Positions 42,649 to 50,993 of a DNA stretch of 64,000 nucleotides are shown here, in pieces. The position numbers and the translations under genes were made by a program. The notes beneath the pieces are model-generated. The model did not search any database. It was given only the letters and a program-made list of their open reading frames with translations, and was not told the origin of the DNA. This stretch comes from Streptomyces cirratus (GTDB lineage Bacteria > Actinomycetota > Actinomycetes > Streptomycetales > Streptomycetaceae): assembly GCF_014650775.1 (NCBI RefSeq), contig NZ_BMVP01000001.1, positions 558,001-622,000 of the forward strand. The letters are read 5' to 3'. Position 1 is the stretch's first letter; each line of letters starts with the position of its first letter.

Positions 42649-43476
42649 CTACCAGGACGGCGGCGGGCTGAACTCCCCGGCGGGAGCGGCCCCGGAGTCC
42701 GCCGGCGCGTCCTTGCGCCCTGCGTCCTCCCGCCCGGTGTCCTCCCCCAACAGGTGCCGCCCCATCAGCGTCGCCCCCGCCACCGCGCCCGGCATCAGGA
42801 ACACCGCCACCAGCGGCACCAGGAACGCCAGCACCAGCGGCACCCCGAAGCCGAGCGCCAGCGCCCGCCTCCCCCGCAGCAGCGCCAACTGCCCGCCCAG
42901 GTCCACCCGGCGCCGCTGGAGGGCGACGGAGGTGAGCTCCTGGGTGAGGAAGTAGCCGGACACGCAGAAGCCGATCGCCGGGACCACCGTCTGCCCGATC
43001 ACCGGGACGAACCCGAGGGCGAACAGCAGGATCCCGTACAGCACCACCCGCAGCAGCAGCCGCACGCTGTCCCGGCCGGAGATCCACAGGTCCTGCCACA
43101 GGCCCCGCCCGGACTCCGGCACCTCGCCGCCCTCGGTCCGGTCGACCTGCTCGGAGAGGGACTCGTAGAACGGCTGGCCGATCAGCAGGGTCACGGCGGT
43201 GAAGGTGATCACCGCCAGGAAGAGCCCGAGGGCGAACACCAGGGCCGTCAGGAAGCCCCGGAACAGCGCGAGCCACGGGGAGGACCAGTCGTCGGCGAAG
43301 GGGGTTGCCCACGCCGTCAGGTCGTCGGCGCCGAAGCCGAGGCCGACCAGCGCGCCCGCGTACAGCACCAGCGAGACCAGCCCCGGCAGCAGACCGAAGC
43401 CGAGCCAGCGGCCGTTGGCGAAGACCCACCGCTGTCCGGCGAGCAGGTACCGGAAGCCCCCCACAAGATCACCCAT
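42649..43476 (-). CDS. EI24/CysZ-like membrane protein
   Basis: A 275-residue protein with about five hydrophobic segments (25-48, 70-104, 140-170 and 205-240). The pattern LIGQPFYESLSEQVDR with the following FVPVIGQTVVPAIGF is the EI24 domain signature shared with the sulfate transporter CysZ. No cysteine biosynthesis genes are adjacent, so a transport role for sulfate is only a possibility. The Asp/Ala-rich C-terminal tail is species-specific. Confidence 0.85.
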   Translation of the reverse strand: MGDLVGGFRYLLAGQRWVFANGRWLGFGLLPGLVSLVLYAGALVGLGFGADDLTAWATPFADDWSSPWLALFRGFLTALVFALGLFLAVITFTAVTLLIGQPFYESLSEQVDRTEGGEVPESGRGLWQDLWISGRDSVRLLLRVVLYGILLFALGFVPVIGQTVVPAIGFCVSGYFLTQELTSVALQRRRVDLGGQLALLRGRRALALGFGVPLVLAFLVPLVAVFLMPGAVAGATLMGRHLLGEDTGREDAGRKDAPADSGAAPAGEFSPPPSW

Positions 43477-43491
43477 GCGGGCCAGTTTACG

Positions 43492-43529
43492 GCGAAGGCC
43501 GCACCCCCTGGAGGGAGTGCGGCCTTCGC
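43492..43529. terminator. Terminator downstream of ohr
   Basis: A perfect 13-bp stem (43492-43504 with 43517-43529) with a 12-base loop, 15 bp after the ohr stop codon on the minus strand. It also shields the EI24 gene from read-through. Confidence 0.8.
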
Positions 43530-43543
43530 TTCGGCGCGTGCGA

Positions 43544-43966
43544 TCAGACGGCCAGCTCGACCGTGATGTTGCCGCGGGTCGCCTTGGAGTACGGGCAGAC
43601 CTGGTGGGCCTTCTCGACGAGGTCCTTGGCGGTGGCGGCGTCGACGTTCGGGATCACGGCGGAGATCTTGACGATCAGGCCGAACCCGTCGTCGTTCTTG
43701 CCGATGCCCACCTCGGCGGTGACGGTGGAGCCGGAGACGTCGGCGTTCTCGTTCTTGGCGACGACCGCGAGGGCGCCCTGGAAGCAGGCGCTGTAGCCGG
43801 CGGCGAACAGCTGCTCCGGGTTGGTGCCCTCGCCGCTGCCGCCGAGCTCCTTCGGCGGGTTCACGACGACGTCGAGCTTGCCGTCGTTGCTGGCGACGCG
43901 ACCGTCACGGCCGTTCTCGGCGGTGGCCACGGCGGTGTACGCGACGTCGGACTGCGTGATGGACAT
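43544..43966 (-). CDS. ohr: Organic hydroperoxide resistance protein
   Basis: A 140-residue OsmC-family thiol peroxidase that reduces organic hydroperoxides with lipoyl groups as reductant. Both reactive cysteines are present: Cys61 in AAGYSACFQGAL and Cys124 in HQVCPYSKATRGN. The Arg/Glu partners near 20 and 51 are conserved. No OhrR gene adjoins it; the nearest MarR protein (45169-45591) is one gene away and divergent. Confidence 0.95.
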   Translation of the reverse strand: MSITQSDVAYTAVATAENGRDGRVASNDGKLDVVVNPPKELGGSGEGTNPEQLFAAGYSACFQGALAVVAKNENADVSGSTVTAEVGIGKNDDGFGLIVKISAVIPNVDAATAKDLVEKAHQVCPYSKATRGNITVELAV

Positions 43967-44030
43967 GAAGTGGATCCTCCAGATGAATCGCCGTGACTCG
44001 CGCCCACGATCACGACGGTGTGGAGTGAGC

Positions 44031-45053
44031 CTAACGGGTGAAGGAAACGATCATCTTTCCGGTGTTCTCGCCGCGCAGCATTCCGAGGAAGGCGTCGGCG
44101 GCGTTCTCCACGCCCTCGACGACCGTCTCGTCGTAGCGGAGCTCACCGGAACGCAGCCAGCCGGCCACGTCCTGGACGAACTGGTTCTGGATCCCGGCGT
44201 GGTCGCTGACGAGGATGCCCTGGAGGCGCAGCCGCTTGCCGATGACCTGCACGAGGTTGCGCGGGCCGGGCGCCGGCTCGGTGTCGTTGTACTGGGCGAT
44301 CGCACCGCAGAGGGTGGCCCGGCCGTGCACGTTGAGGGAGGAGATGGCCGCTTCGAGGTGGTCGCCGCCGACGTTGTCGAAGTAGACGTCGATGCCCTCG
44401 GGCGCGGCGTCCTTGAGCTGCTCGGCCACCGGGCCGTTCTTGTAGTTGAAGGCGGCGTCGAAGCCGTACTTCTCCGTGAGGAGCGTCACCTTTTCGTCCG
44501 AGCCGGCCGAGCCGATCACCCGGGACGCGCCCTTGATCTTCGCGAACTGGCCGACGAGGCTGCCGACAGCACCCGCGGCGCCGGAGACGAACACGGCGTC
44601 GCCCTCCTTGAAGGAGGCGACCTCGAAGAGACCGGCATAGGCGGTCAGGCCCGGCATGCCGAGCACACCGAGGTAGGTGGAGAGCGGGGCGAGCGAAGCG
44701 TCGACCTTGGTGGCGTGCTTGGCGTCCAGCTCGGCGTACTCGCGCCAGCCCAGGCCGTGCAGGACGTGGTCGCCGACCGCGATGCCCTCGGCGGCCGAGG
44801 CGACGACCTCGCCGACCGCGCCGCCGTCCATCGGCTTGTCCAGCTGGAACGGCGGGACGTAGGACTTCACGTCGTTCATCCGGCCGCGCATGTAGGGGTC
44901 GACGGACATGTGGAGGTTGCGCACCAGGATCCGGCCCGGGGCGGGCTCGGCGTTCACCGGCACCTCGCGCAGGGCGAAGTCCTCGGCGACGGGCCAGCCC
45001 TGCGGGCGGCGGACGAGGTGCCACTCGCGGCTCACGGCGGGGATCTGGGACAT
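44031..45053 (-). CDS. NADP-dependent oxidoreductase, zinc-less MDR type
   Basis: A 340-residue quinone/enone reductase of the medium-chain family. N-terminal VSREWHLVRRPQGWP and NLHMSVDPYMRGRM are typical of the leukotriene B4 dehydrogenase/curcumin reductase branch. The nucleotide-binding VFVSGAAGAVGSLVGQ lies at about 150-165, and there are no zinc ligands. It reduces alpha,beta-unsaturated aldehydes or ketones with NADPH. It is divergent from a MarR regulator across a 115-bp gap with an inverted repeat, so induction by an electrophile is likely. AGGAG precedes the ATG. Confidence 0.92.
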   Translation of the reverse strand: MSQIPAVSREWHLVRRPQGWPVAEDFALREVPVNAEPAPGRILVRNLHMSVDPYMRGRMNDVKSYVPPFQLDKPMDGGAVGEVVASAAEGIAVGDHVLHGLGWREYAELDAKHATKVDASLAPLSTYLGVLGMPGLTAYAGLFEVASFKEGDAVFVSGAAGAVGSLVGQFAKIKGASRVIGSAGSDEKVTLLTEKYGFDAAFNYKNGPVAEQLKDAAPEGIDVYFDNVGGDHLEAAISSLNVHGRATLCGAIAQYNDTEPAPGPRNLVQVIGKRLRLQGILVSDHAGIQNQFVQDVAGWLRSGELRYDETVVEGVENAADAFLGMLRGENTGKMIVSFTR

Positions 45054-45106
45054 GAGGTGCTCCTGAGGCATGAGGGAAAACGGAACCCGGCGGCAAAATG
45101 CTTCAC

Positions 45107-45150
45107 TACCTGAAACAACCATGCTCCTGGATATTTCATGTTGTCAAGTA
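45107..45150. promoter_or_regulatory. Inverted repeat in the marR/oxidoreductase promoter
   Basis: TACCTGAAACAACCATG (45107-45123) and CATGTTGTCAAGTA (45137-45150) form an imperfect inverted repeat around an AT-rich centre. The position, just upstream of marR, fits a MarR operator controlling both genes. Confidence 0.6.
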
Positions 45151-45168
45151 AATGGGTACTCTGGATCC

Positions 45169-45591
45169 ATGCCCAGTCGTCGCACAGACCCACTGACCCT
45201 TGAGGTCGTCGAGCTCATCGGCGACGTCGTGGCCCGCTACCACCAGGAGTACGAGCACGCGGCCGCCGGCCACCAGCTCACCGGCGCCCAGGCCCGCGTA
45301 CTGAACCTGCTGTCCCTGGAGCCGATGCCCATGCGCCGGATAGCGCAGAAGCTCAAGTGCGAGCCCTCGAACATCACCGGCATCGTGGACCGGCTGGAGA
45401 CCCGCGGCCTGGTCGAACGCCGGCCGGACCCGGCGGACCGCCGGGTGAAACTGGCCGCCCCCACCGAGGAGGGGCTGCTGACCGCGGACCGGCTGCGCGA
45501 GTCGCTCGACTTCGCGCGCGAGCCGCTGGCCGGGCTGTCGGACGCCGAGCGGGGGATGCTGCGGGACCTGCTCAGGCGGATGCTGGGCTGA
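45169..45591 (+). CDS. MarR-family regulator
   Basis: A 140-residue MarR protein. The winged HTH spans about 38-100 (QLTGAQARVLNLLSLEPMPMRRIAQKL, then CEPSNITGIVDRLETRGLVERR and the wing DPADRRVKLAAPTEEG). Cys64, in the recognition helix region, is the only cysteine; it is not at the OhrR sensing position. Divergent from the NADP oxidoreductase gene, its likely target. Confidence 0.92.
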   Translation: MPSRRTDPLTLEVVELIGDVVARYHQEYEHAAAGHQLTGAQARVLNLLSLEPMPMRRIAQKLKCEPSNITGIVDRLETRGLVERRPDPADRRVKLAAPTEEGLLTADRLRESLDFAREPLAGLSDAERGMLRDLLRRMLG

Positions 45592-45597
45592 CCCGCT

Positions 45598-46578
45598 CTA
45601 GCAAAAGATGAACCAGCACGTCGGCTTGGGCTTCTTCGTCTTGGTCGGGGTGGGCGTGGGCACCGGCGCGGGCGGCTGCGCCGAGCCAGACGTGCTGGGC
45701 GCGGGCTGCCCCGGCTTCGTGGGCTGTACGGAGGGCCCCGGCGCCGAGCCGGTGGGCGTCGGCCCCGGCTCCCCGGAGGCGGAGGCGCTCGCCCCGGCGC
45801 CCGGCTGCGCGGACCCGCTCGGGGACCCGCTCGGCCCGGCGGACTTCGTTGCGTTCGCGGTGGCCTTCGCGCCCCCGGCGCCCTTGCCGGTACCCGTCGC
45901 GCCGGAGTGGGCCCCGCCGCTCGGTGCGTCCGGTGCCGGCTCCGGCTTCTCGGGGCCGATCTCGTCGGTCAGCTCCACCTTGGCGGCCCGGCCGCCGCCC
46001 CCGTCGTCGGTCGTCATCCGGGCCAGGGCCACCGAGCCGCCGGTGGCCAGCAGCAGCCCGAGCCCGACGCTGATCAGGGTCCTGCTCCCGCCCCGGGCGG
46101 CGGCCCGGCCGCGCGCCCGGCCCCGGCCGTCCACCGGCCCCGACAGCACCACGAGCGACTCGGCGTCGAGGTCGGCGGGCTCGGGGGCGGGGCCGGGGGG
46201 CGCGTCCTGGTACCGCGGTCGGCCGGGGTCCGGGGCGGCGGGGTACCCGGGCCAGGCGTACCCGTCCTGCTCCGGGTTGCGTGGGTCGCCGTACCCGGGG
46301 TCGGCGTACCCGCCGTACCCGGCGTGCTCGGCGTACCCGGGGTCGCCGTGGCCCCCGTACGCCGGCGTCGCTGCGTAGCCGGGATACGGGGTGTGGTCCT
46401 GCGCCGGCGCGGCGAACCCCGGCTGCGCGTGACCGTGCTGCGCATGACCTTGGTGCTCATGGCCGGGCGCCGCGGCGGTGGCCGGCGGGGCGGGTATGAG
46501 GTACTCGGCCGGGGTTCCGCATCCGGCGCACGCGAGCGCGCCGTTGAGGTACCTCTGGCAGGCAGGGCAGTAATTCAT
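45598..46578 (-). CDS. Zinc-ribbon, single-helix protein with low-complexity tails
   Basis: A 326-residue protein of modular build. A zinc ribbon is at 4-20 (CPACQRYLNGALACAGCG). A Gly/Tyr/Pro/His-rich cytoplasmic region spans about 35-125, one membrane helix lies at about 166-184, and the long outer tail is Ala/Gly/Pro/Ser-rich and ends in a Thr/Pro/Lys segment and CWFIFC. Related proteins occur in Streptomyces but I know of no function. The layout suggests a membrane protein with an exposed wall-spanning tail. It is convergent with marR with 6 bp between stops. Confidence 0.78.
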   Translation of the reverse strand: MNYCPACQRYLNGALACAGCGTPAEYLIPAPPATAAAPGHEHQGHAQHGHAQPGFAAPAQDHTPYPGYAATPAYGGHGDPGYAEHAGYGGYADPGYGDPRNPEQDGYAWPGYPAAPDPGRPRYQDAPPGPAPEPADLDAESLVVLSGPVDGRGRARGRAAARGGSRTLISVGLGLLLATGGSVALARMTTDDGGGGRAAKVELTDEIGPEKPEPAPDAPSGGAHSGATGTGKGAGGAKATANATKSAGPSGSPSGSAQPGAGASASASGEPGPTPTGSAPGPSVQPTKPGQPAPSTSGSAQPPAPVPTPTPTKTKKPKPTCWFIFC

Positions 46579-46656
46579 AGGGCCCGCAGGCTACGTGGTC
46601 GGCGGCAACAGCGGGATTCCGGGAACGTAAGGATCCTGTGTGGAATCGTGTCTTCC

Positions 46657-47253
46657 ATGACCGCGACCCCGCCGACCCCGCATCCGGCCGCCGCCTCGGG
46701 GGCCTTCGGCCCGGCCGCCTTCCAGCTGGTGCTGCTGCGCAGGATGGCGGACTTCCGGCCCGACCTCGCCGAACAGGCCCGGCTGCGCCTGGGCGCCTCC
46801 CCCGCCGAGCAGCGTCAGGCGAACAAGCGCTGGCAGGCCATGGTCCGGTCGCCGCGCTCGCGCGGGGCCCTGGCCCGCTACCGCTCGGTGCTCGGCCCGC
46901 CCGAGTCCACCGCACACCGGCGGATCGGTGACCTGGAGTGCGAGGCGCTGCTGTGGCCGGTGCCGCTCTGGCCGGACCTGCGCTTCGAGGTACTGGCCGG
47001 GCCCGACGGGGCGGTGTGGAACGAGTGGCTGGTGCGGGCCCCGGGCGCGCGGGGACCCGTACTGGAGACGGCGCGGGACCTGTTGCCCTGGTCGGCGACG
47101 GTGGACGAGGTGGCGCGGGCCTTCGCGCCGGTCCGCCCGCTGGAGGGCACCGCCCCGACCCGGTGGCGGCTGGCCTTCACCGCGTCGGGGGAGCCGCTGG
47201 TGGCGGAGTTCACCTACGGCCTCCTCCAGGAGGTCCGGCCGGGGACGGCCTGA
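46657..47253 (+). CDS. Conserved hypothetical protein
   Basis: A 198-residue cytoplasmic protein with no signal or membrane segment. The first half is helical and Arg-rich (MADFRPDLAEQARLRLGASP, then EQRQANKRWQAMVRSPRSRG); the second half looks alpha/beta, with WPVPLWPDLRFEVLAGPDG and RWRLAFTASGEPLVAEF. Codon bias supports a real gene. I do not recognise the family. It is divergent from the zinc-ribbon gene and is followed by a 16-bp tandem repeat. Confidence 0.7.
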   Translation: MTATPPTPHPAAASGAFGPAAFQLVLLRRMADFRPDLAEQARLRLGASPAEQRQANKRWQAMVRSPRSRGALARYRSVLGPPESTAHRRIGDLECEALLWPVPLWPDLRFEVLAGPDGAVWNEWLVRAPGARGPVLETARDLLPWSATVDEVARAFAPVRPLEGTAPTRWRLAFTASGEPLVAEFTYGLLQEVRPGTA

Positions 47254-47269
47254 GGCCGCCGGGCCCGGA

Positions 47270-47381
47270 TCGGAACGAGCCCGCTTCGGAACGAGCCCGA
47301 GTCGCAACGAGTCCGCTTCGCAACGCGCCCGCTCGGGAAAGCGCCCGCTTCGGAACGCGCCCGGTCAAGGACGCGCCCGGT
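47270..47381. repeat. 16-bp tandem repeat, seven copies
   Basis: Exactly seven 16-bp units (consensus TCGGAACGCGCCCGCT) fill the gap and end one base before the lipase stop codon; an eighth partial unit runs into the coding sequence. Units differ at one to four positions. Confidence 0.88.
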
Positions 47382-48080
47382 TCAGGACGCGAGGAAGGCC
47401 CGCACCCCGGCCGAGGTGGCGTCGTCGCCGAGCAGGTCGTTGTGTTTCAGGCAGCCCACGGCCACGTTGACGGCCCCGGCCAGCGGGACGCTGTCGTCCG
47501 GGTTGACCACCTCGTCGCAGTCCGACCAGAAGGTGGCGTACGCGACCGCCCCCGGCGTCTCGTCCCCGGCGGCCAGGTTCTTCACCACGTACGACCCCGG
47601 GGTCATGTCCCGGCAGGCCTGGTCCCACAGGGCGCAGGCCCAGGCGGTGGAGGTGCCGTGGTTCGGGCCGCCGAGCGAGACCCAGTGGGCGACGGCCGCC
47701 GTACCGCCGCCGTACTTCACGTACCAGCGGCTGACGAGCGAGCCGAAGGAGTGCCCCACGATGTCCACCTTGGCCGCCCCGGTCTGCCGGCGGACCTGGT
47801 CGACGTACGCACCGAGCTGCCCGGCGAGGACCTCGTTCACCGACCGGTGGGTGTCGTAGCCCCAGGAGAAGAGCTGCGCGTCGGCGTACCCGTCGGCGCG
47901 CAGGTCCTCGCGCAGCGACCCCCACACTCCCGGGTCGGCGTTGTAACCGTGCACGAAGACCACCGGATTGCGGACGGCCGTCCGGGGGGCGGCCAGGGCC
48001 GTTGTGGGCGCGAGCAGGGCGGCGCAGAGGGTCAGGCAGAGCGTCAGGAGGGCCGGAAATCCCTGGCGGGGCGTCAGCAT
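47382..48080 (-). CDS. Secreted triacylglycerol lipase-like esterase
   Basis: A 232-residue exported alpha/beta hydrolase. A signal peptide is cleaved after about residue 30 (TALA|AP). VVFVHGYNADPGVWG supplies the oxyanion region, GHSFGS has nucleophile Ser111, NPDDSVPL gives the acid near 194, and the catalytic His is His212 in GCLKHNDLL. It is compact and lid-less, like Bacillus LipA-type and Streptomyces EstA-like enzymes. It contains six cysteines, which may form disulfides. A 16-bp tandem repeat abuts its 3' end. Confidence 0.9.
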   Translation of the reverse strand: MLTPRQGFPALLTLCLTLCAALLAPTTALAAPRTAVRNPVVFVHGYNADPGVWGSLREDLRADGYADAQLFSWGYDTHRSVNEVLAGQLGAYVDQVRRQTGAAKVDIVGHSFGSLVSRWYVKYGGGTAAVAHWVSLGGPNHGTSTAWACALWDQACRDMTPGSYVVKNLAAGDETPGAVAYATFWSDCDEVVNPDDSVPLAGAVNVAVGCLKHNDLLGDDATSAGVRAFLAS

Positions 48081-48303
48081 CGGGTCCCCTTTACCTTGTT
48101 ACGCGCCGGTAGCGCGGACAGTGCGCGCATCGTGGCGCCTGTCGGTACAGAAGACCACCCCTGTGCAGCACCGTCCGGCACACGCGCCCCACCCCGGCCG
48201 GAGCATCCCAACAGGCGCAAGACCCTATTGACCCGAGAAGATATGAGTTGTCCGACCGGCAGTCGCCGGTCTTCTTGCGTCAGCGCTCTCGGAGGGATCT
48301 GCC

Positions 48304-49341
48304 GTGACCGTCAGTCTTGAGCAGTTGCGCCGCTGCCACGTCGCTGTCGACCTGGGGGCGGCCAGGACCCGCGTCTACGTGAAGGGCGCCGGGCTGGTCG
48401 TCGACGAGCCCAGCGTCGCCGCGGTGAACACCCGTACCGGGGCACTCATCGCCGTCGGCACCTTCGCCGAACGGATGACGGGCCGTACGCCCGACTACAT
48501 CCGGGTGGTGCGCCCCGTGTCCGGCGGCACCGTCGTCGACATCGAGATGGCGCAGCGGATGCTGCGTCACCTGCTCGGCGAGAAGCTGCGCCGCGCCCTG
48601 CGGCGCAAGCCCCGGCTGCGGGCCGCCGCGTGCACCCCGCACGACGCCGATCCGCTCGCGCAGCGGGCGGCGGTGGAGACGCTGGTCGGCCTCGGCGCCC
48701 GGCGTGTCGAGCTGGTCGACACCCTGATCGCGGCGGCCGTCGGCTGCGGCCTGCCCGTGGAGCAGCCGACCGCGACCATGATCATGGTGTGTGGGGCGGC
48801 GGCCACCCAGGTGGCGGTGCTGTCCCTCGGCTCCATCGTCACCGCCGAGCGCATCCCCGTCGGCGGGGAGGCCATCGACCACGCGGTGGTGCAGCACCTG
48901 CGGCACGCGCACGAGCTGATGCTCCCCAGCCAGGCCGTCCGGCCGCTCCAGCTGGCGCTGCACGGCAACGGCATCACCGCCGAGGGCCCGGCCTCCACGC
49001 TCATCCACGGCCGGGACGTGGCCACCGGGCTGGCCCGCTCCGTGCACGTGGACACCGCGGCGGTGCGCGACGCGATCCACACCCCGCTGACGGCGGTGCT
49101 CGACGGCATCGGCAAGGTGCTGCGGGACTGCCCGCCGGACCTGGTGGCCGACCTGACGGACCGGGGCATCATGATGGTCGGCGGCAGCGCCCTGCTGCCG
49201 GGCCTGGACCAGATGCTGCGCGACGCGACGGGGATGCCGGTGGCCATCGCGGAACGCCCCGACGTGTGCGCGGTGCTGGGTCTGGGCGCGATGCTGGAAG
49301 GAAAGATCGCCCCGATGGTCCTCAACCCCTTGACCGAATGA
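48304..49341 (+). CDS. mbl: MreB-like protein, probable Mbl
   Basis: A 345-residue actin-like ATPase. Phosphate 1 AVDLGAARTRVYVKG at 14-28, the connect regions, phosphate 2 with weakened MIMVCGAAATQVAVL (canonical DIGGGTTD replaced), and the adenosine motif GIMMVGGSALLPGLDQM near 290-306 are all identifiable. Streptomyces has a divergent MreB paralogue, Mbl, that helps build the spore wall; the altered phosphate-2 loop and shortened form match that divergence. It is a lone gene outside the mre cluster. Its stop overlaps the start of the next gene (ATGA at 49338). Confidence 0.85.
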   Translation: MTVSLEQLRRCHVAVDLGAARTRVYVKGAGLVVDEPSVAAVNTRTGALIAVGTFAERMTGRTPDYIRVVRPVSGGTVVDIEMAQRMLRHLLGEKLRRALRRKPRLRAAACTPHDADPLAQRAAVETLVGLGARRVELVDTLIAAAVGCGLPVEQPTATMIMVCGAAATQVAVLSLGSIVTAERIPVGGEAIDHAVVQHLRHAHELMLPSQAVRPLQLALHGNGITAEGPASTLIHGRDVATGLARSVHVDTAAVRDAIHTPLTAVLDGIGKVLRDCPPDLVADLTDRGIMMVGGSALLPGLDQMLRDATGMPVAIAERPDVCAVLGLGAMLEGKIAPMVLNPLTE

Positions 49342-50993
49342 CACGCCACGCACCGGACGACCAGGCACCCGACGACCACGCACCCGAGGAGCACGCACCC
49401 GAGGGCCACGCACCCGACGCCCCGGAACGCCGGCCCGGCCAGGACTCCGGCGCAGAAGTCCCGGCGAGCCTGCCCGTGCTGCTGGAGGCGGTGCTCGCCG
49501 TCGGGTCGCAGCTGGAGCTGCGGAGCACCCTCCAGCACCTCGTGGACTCTGCCGCCGACCTGTGCGCGGCGCGCTACGCCGCGCTCGGGGTCATCGATCC
49601 CGAGCGCGGCCGGCTGACCGAGCTGTTCACCTCCGGCCTGACCGCCGACGAGCGGGCAGCGATCCCCCGGCTGCCCGACGGCGGCACGGGCGTGCTCGGC
49701 GCGCTCATCAGCGACCCCCGCCCGCTGCTGCTCGACGACCTCGCCCTGGATCCCCGTTCGGCCGGTTTCCCGCCCGGGCACCCCCCTGTCCGAGGCTTCC
49801 TCGGCGTATCCATCCGGGTGCACACGGAGGTGTTCGGGAACCTCTACCTCACGCAGAAGCGCGGCGGCGGCAGCTTCACCGACGAGGACCTGTCCCTGCT
49901 GCGCGTTCTGGCCTCGCAGGCCGGGATAGCGATCGGCAACGCCCGCCTCTACGAGACCGCCCGCCGCCGGGAGCGCTGGATCGAGGGCGCCGCCGCGGTG
50001 ACCACCACCCTGCTGGCGGGCCGCCCGGCGGCCGATGCGCTGATGTGCGTCGCGGACCGCGCCCGGCTGCTGGCGGACGCGATGGCCGGGGTGGTGCTCC
50101 AGCCCACTGCCGAGGGCGGCATGGAGATCGTCGCCGCCTCGACGCACGGCGACCCCGGTGACCTGGTCGGCACCACCATCGCCCCCGGCTCGCCGGTCCT
50201 GGAGCAACTGCTCGGCGGAGAAGCCGTCTTCATAGAGGACTCGGCGACCGATCCCCGGATGACCACCCACGTACGGGAACGGTTCGGCCCGAGCATGATG
50301 CTCCCGCTCCAGAGCGGCGGCCGGCTGATCGGCACCCTGGCTCTGCCACGGGCCCGCGGCGGACGCCCGTACGACGCCGTGGACCGGCTGCTGGCCTCAC
50401 AGTTCGCCTCCCAGGCCGCGCTGGCCCTCGTACTGGCAGACGCACAGCACGACCGCGAGCAGCTGGCCGTCTACGAGGACCGCGACCGGATCGCGCGCGA
50501 CCTGCACGACCTGGTGGTCCAGCGGCTGTTCGCGACGGAGATGATGCTGGAGAGCACGAAGAAGCGCTCGGCGTCCGCCGCCGCCGGGGACACGGTCGGC
50601 GCCGAACTCGCGCGGGCCGTGGACGAACTGGACTCCACCATCCAGGACGTCCGCACCGCGATCTTCGCGCTCCAACAGCCCCCGACGGACGCCCCGACGA
50701 CCTTCCGCGGCCGGGTGCTGCGCGAGACGGGCGGCGCGGCGGTGCTGCTGGGCTTCCAGCCGTCGGTGCACTTCGCCGGGGCCGTCGACGCCCTGCTCCC
50801 GGACGCGGTGGCGGCCGAGCTGCTCTCCGCCCTGCGGGGCGCCCTGGCGGCGGCCCACCGCCGGGCGGACGTCACCTCGATCGAGGTGGAGGTGGACGTG
50901 GTCCCGGGCCGGGTCCGCCTGACGGTCTCCGACGACGGCCGCACGCAGGCGGGCACCCGGGGGACGACACTCACTTGGGAGTCACCGCTCTGA
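49338..50993 (+). CDS. Two-GAF histidine kinase with eroded ATPase domain
   Basis: A 551-residue cytoplasmic protein. An Ala/Pro/Asp-rich start contains a 15-bp repeat. Two GAF domains (about 50-195 and 215-370) are followed by a HisKA_3 box DRIARDLHDLVVQRLFATEM with phospho-acceptor His390, then a HATPase-like end. The architecture matches DevS/DosT oxygen-sensing kinases, but the catalytic domain is damaged: the expected N-box Asn lies within ALRGALAAAHRRA, only DDGR survives of the G1 box, and the chain ends before the G2 box. It may signal without autophosphorylating, or be losing function. It is coupled to mbl by ATGA, and no response regulator is adjacent. Confidence 0.87.
   Translation: MTRHAPDDQAPDDHAPEEHAPEGHAPDAPERRPGQDSGAEVPASLPVLLEAVLAVGSQLELRSTLQHLVDSAADLCAARYAALGVIDPERGRLTELFTSGLTADERAAIPRLPDGGTGVLGALISDPRPLLLDDLALDPRSAGFPPGHPPVRGFLGVSIRVHTEVFGNLYLTQKRGGGSFTDEDLSLLRVLASQAGIAIGNARLYETARRRERWIEGAAAVTTTLLAGRPAADALMCVADRARLLADAMAGVVLQPTAEGGMEIVAASTHGDPGDLVGTTIAPGSPVLEQLLGGEAVFIEDSATDPRMTTHVRERFGPSMMLPLQSGGRLIGTLALPRARGGRPYDAVDRLLASQFASQAALALVLADAQHDREQLAVYEDRDRIARDLHDLVVQRLFATEMMLESTKKRSASAAAGDTVGAELARAVDELDSTIQDVRTAIFALQQPPTDAPTTFRGRVLRETGGAAVLLGFQPSVHFAGAVDALLPDAVAAELLSALRGALAAAHRRADVTSIEVEVDVVPGRVRLTVSDDGRTQAGTRGTTLTWESPL
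49351..49410 (+). repeat. 15-bp coding repeat, four copies
   Basis: Units of CACCCGACGACCACG type (starts 49351, 49366, 49381 and 49396) encode H-A-P-D/E-x pentapeptides at the N-terminus of the kinase. It is an in-frame expandable array. Confidence 0.85.
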
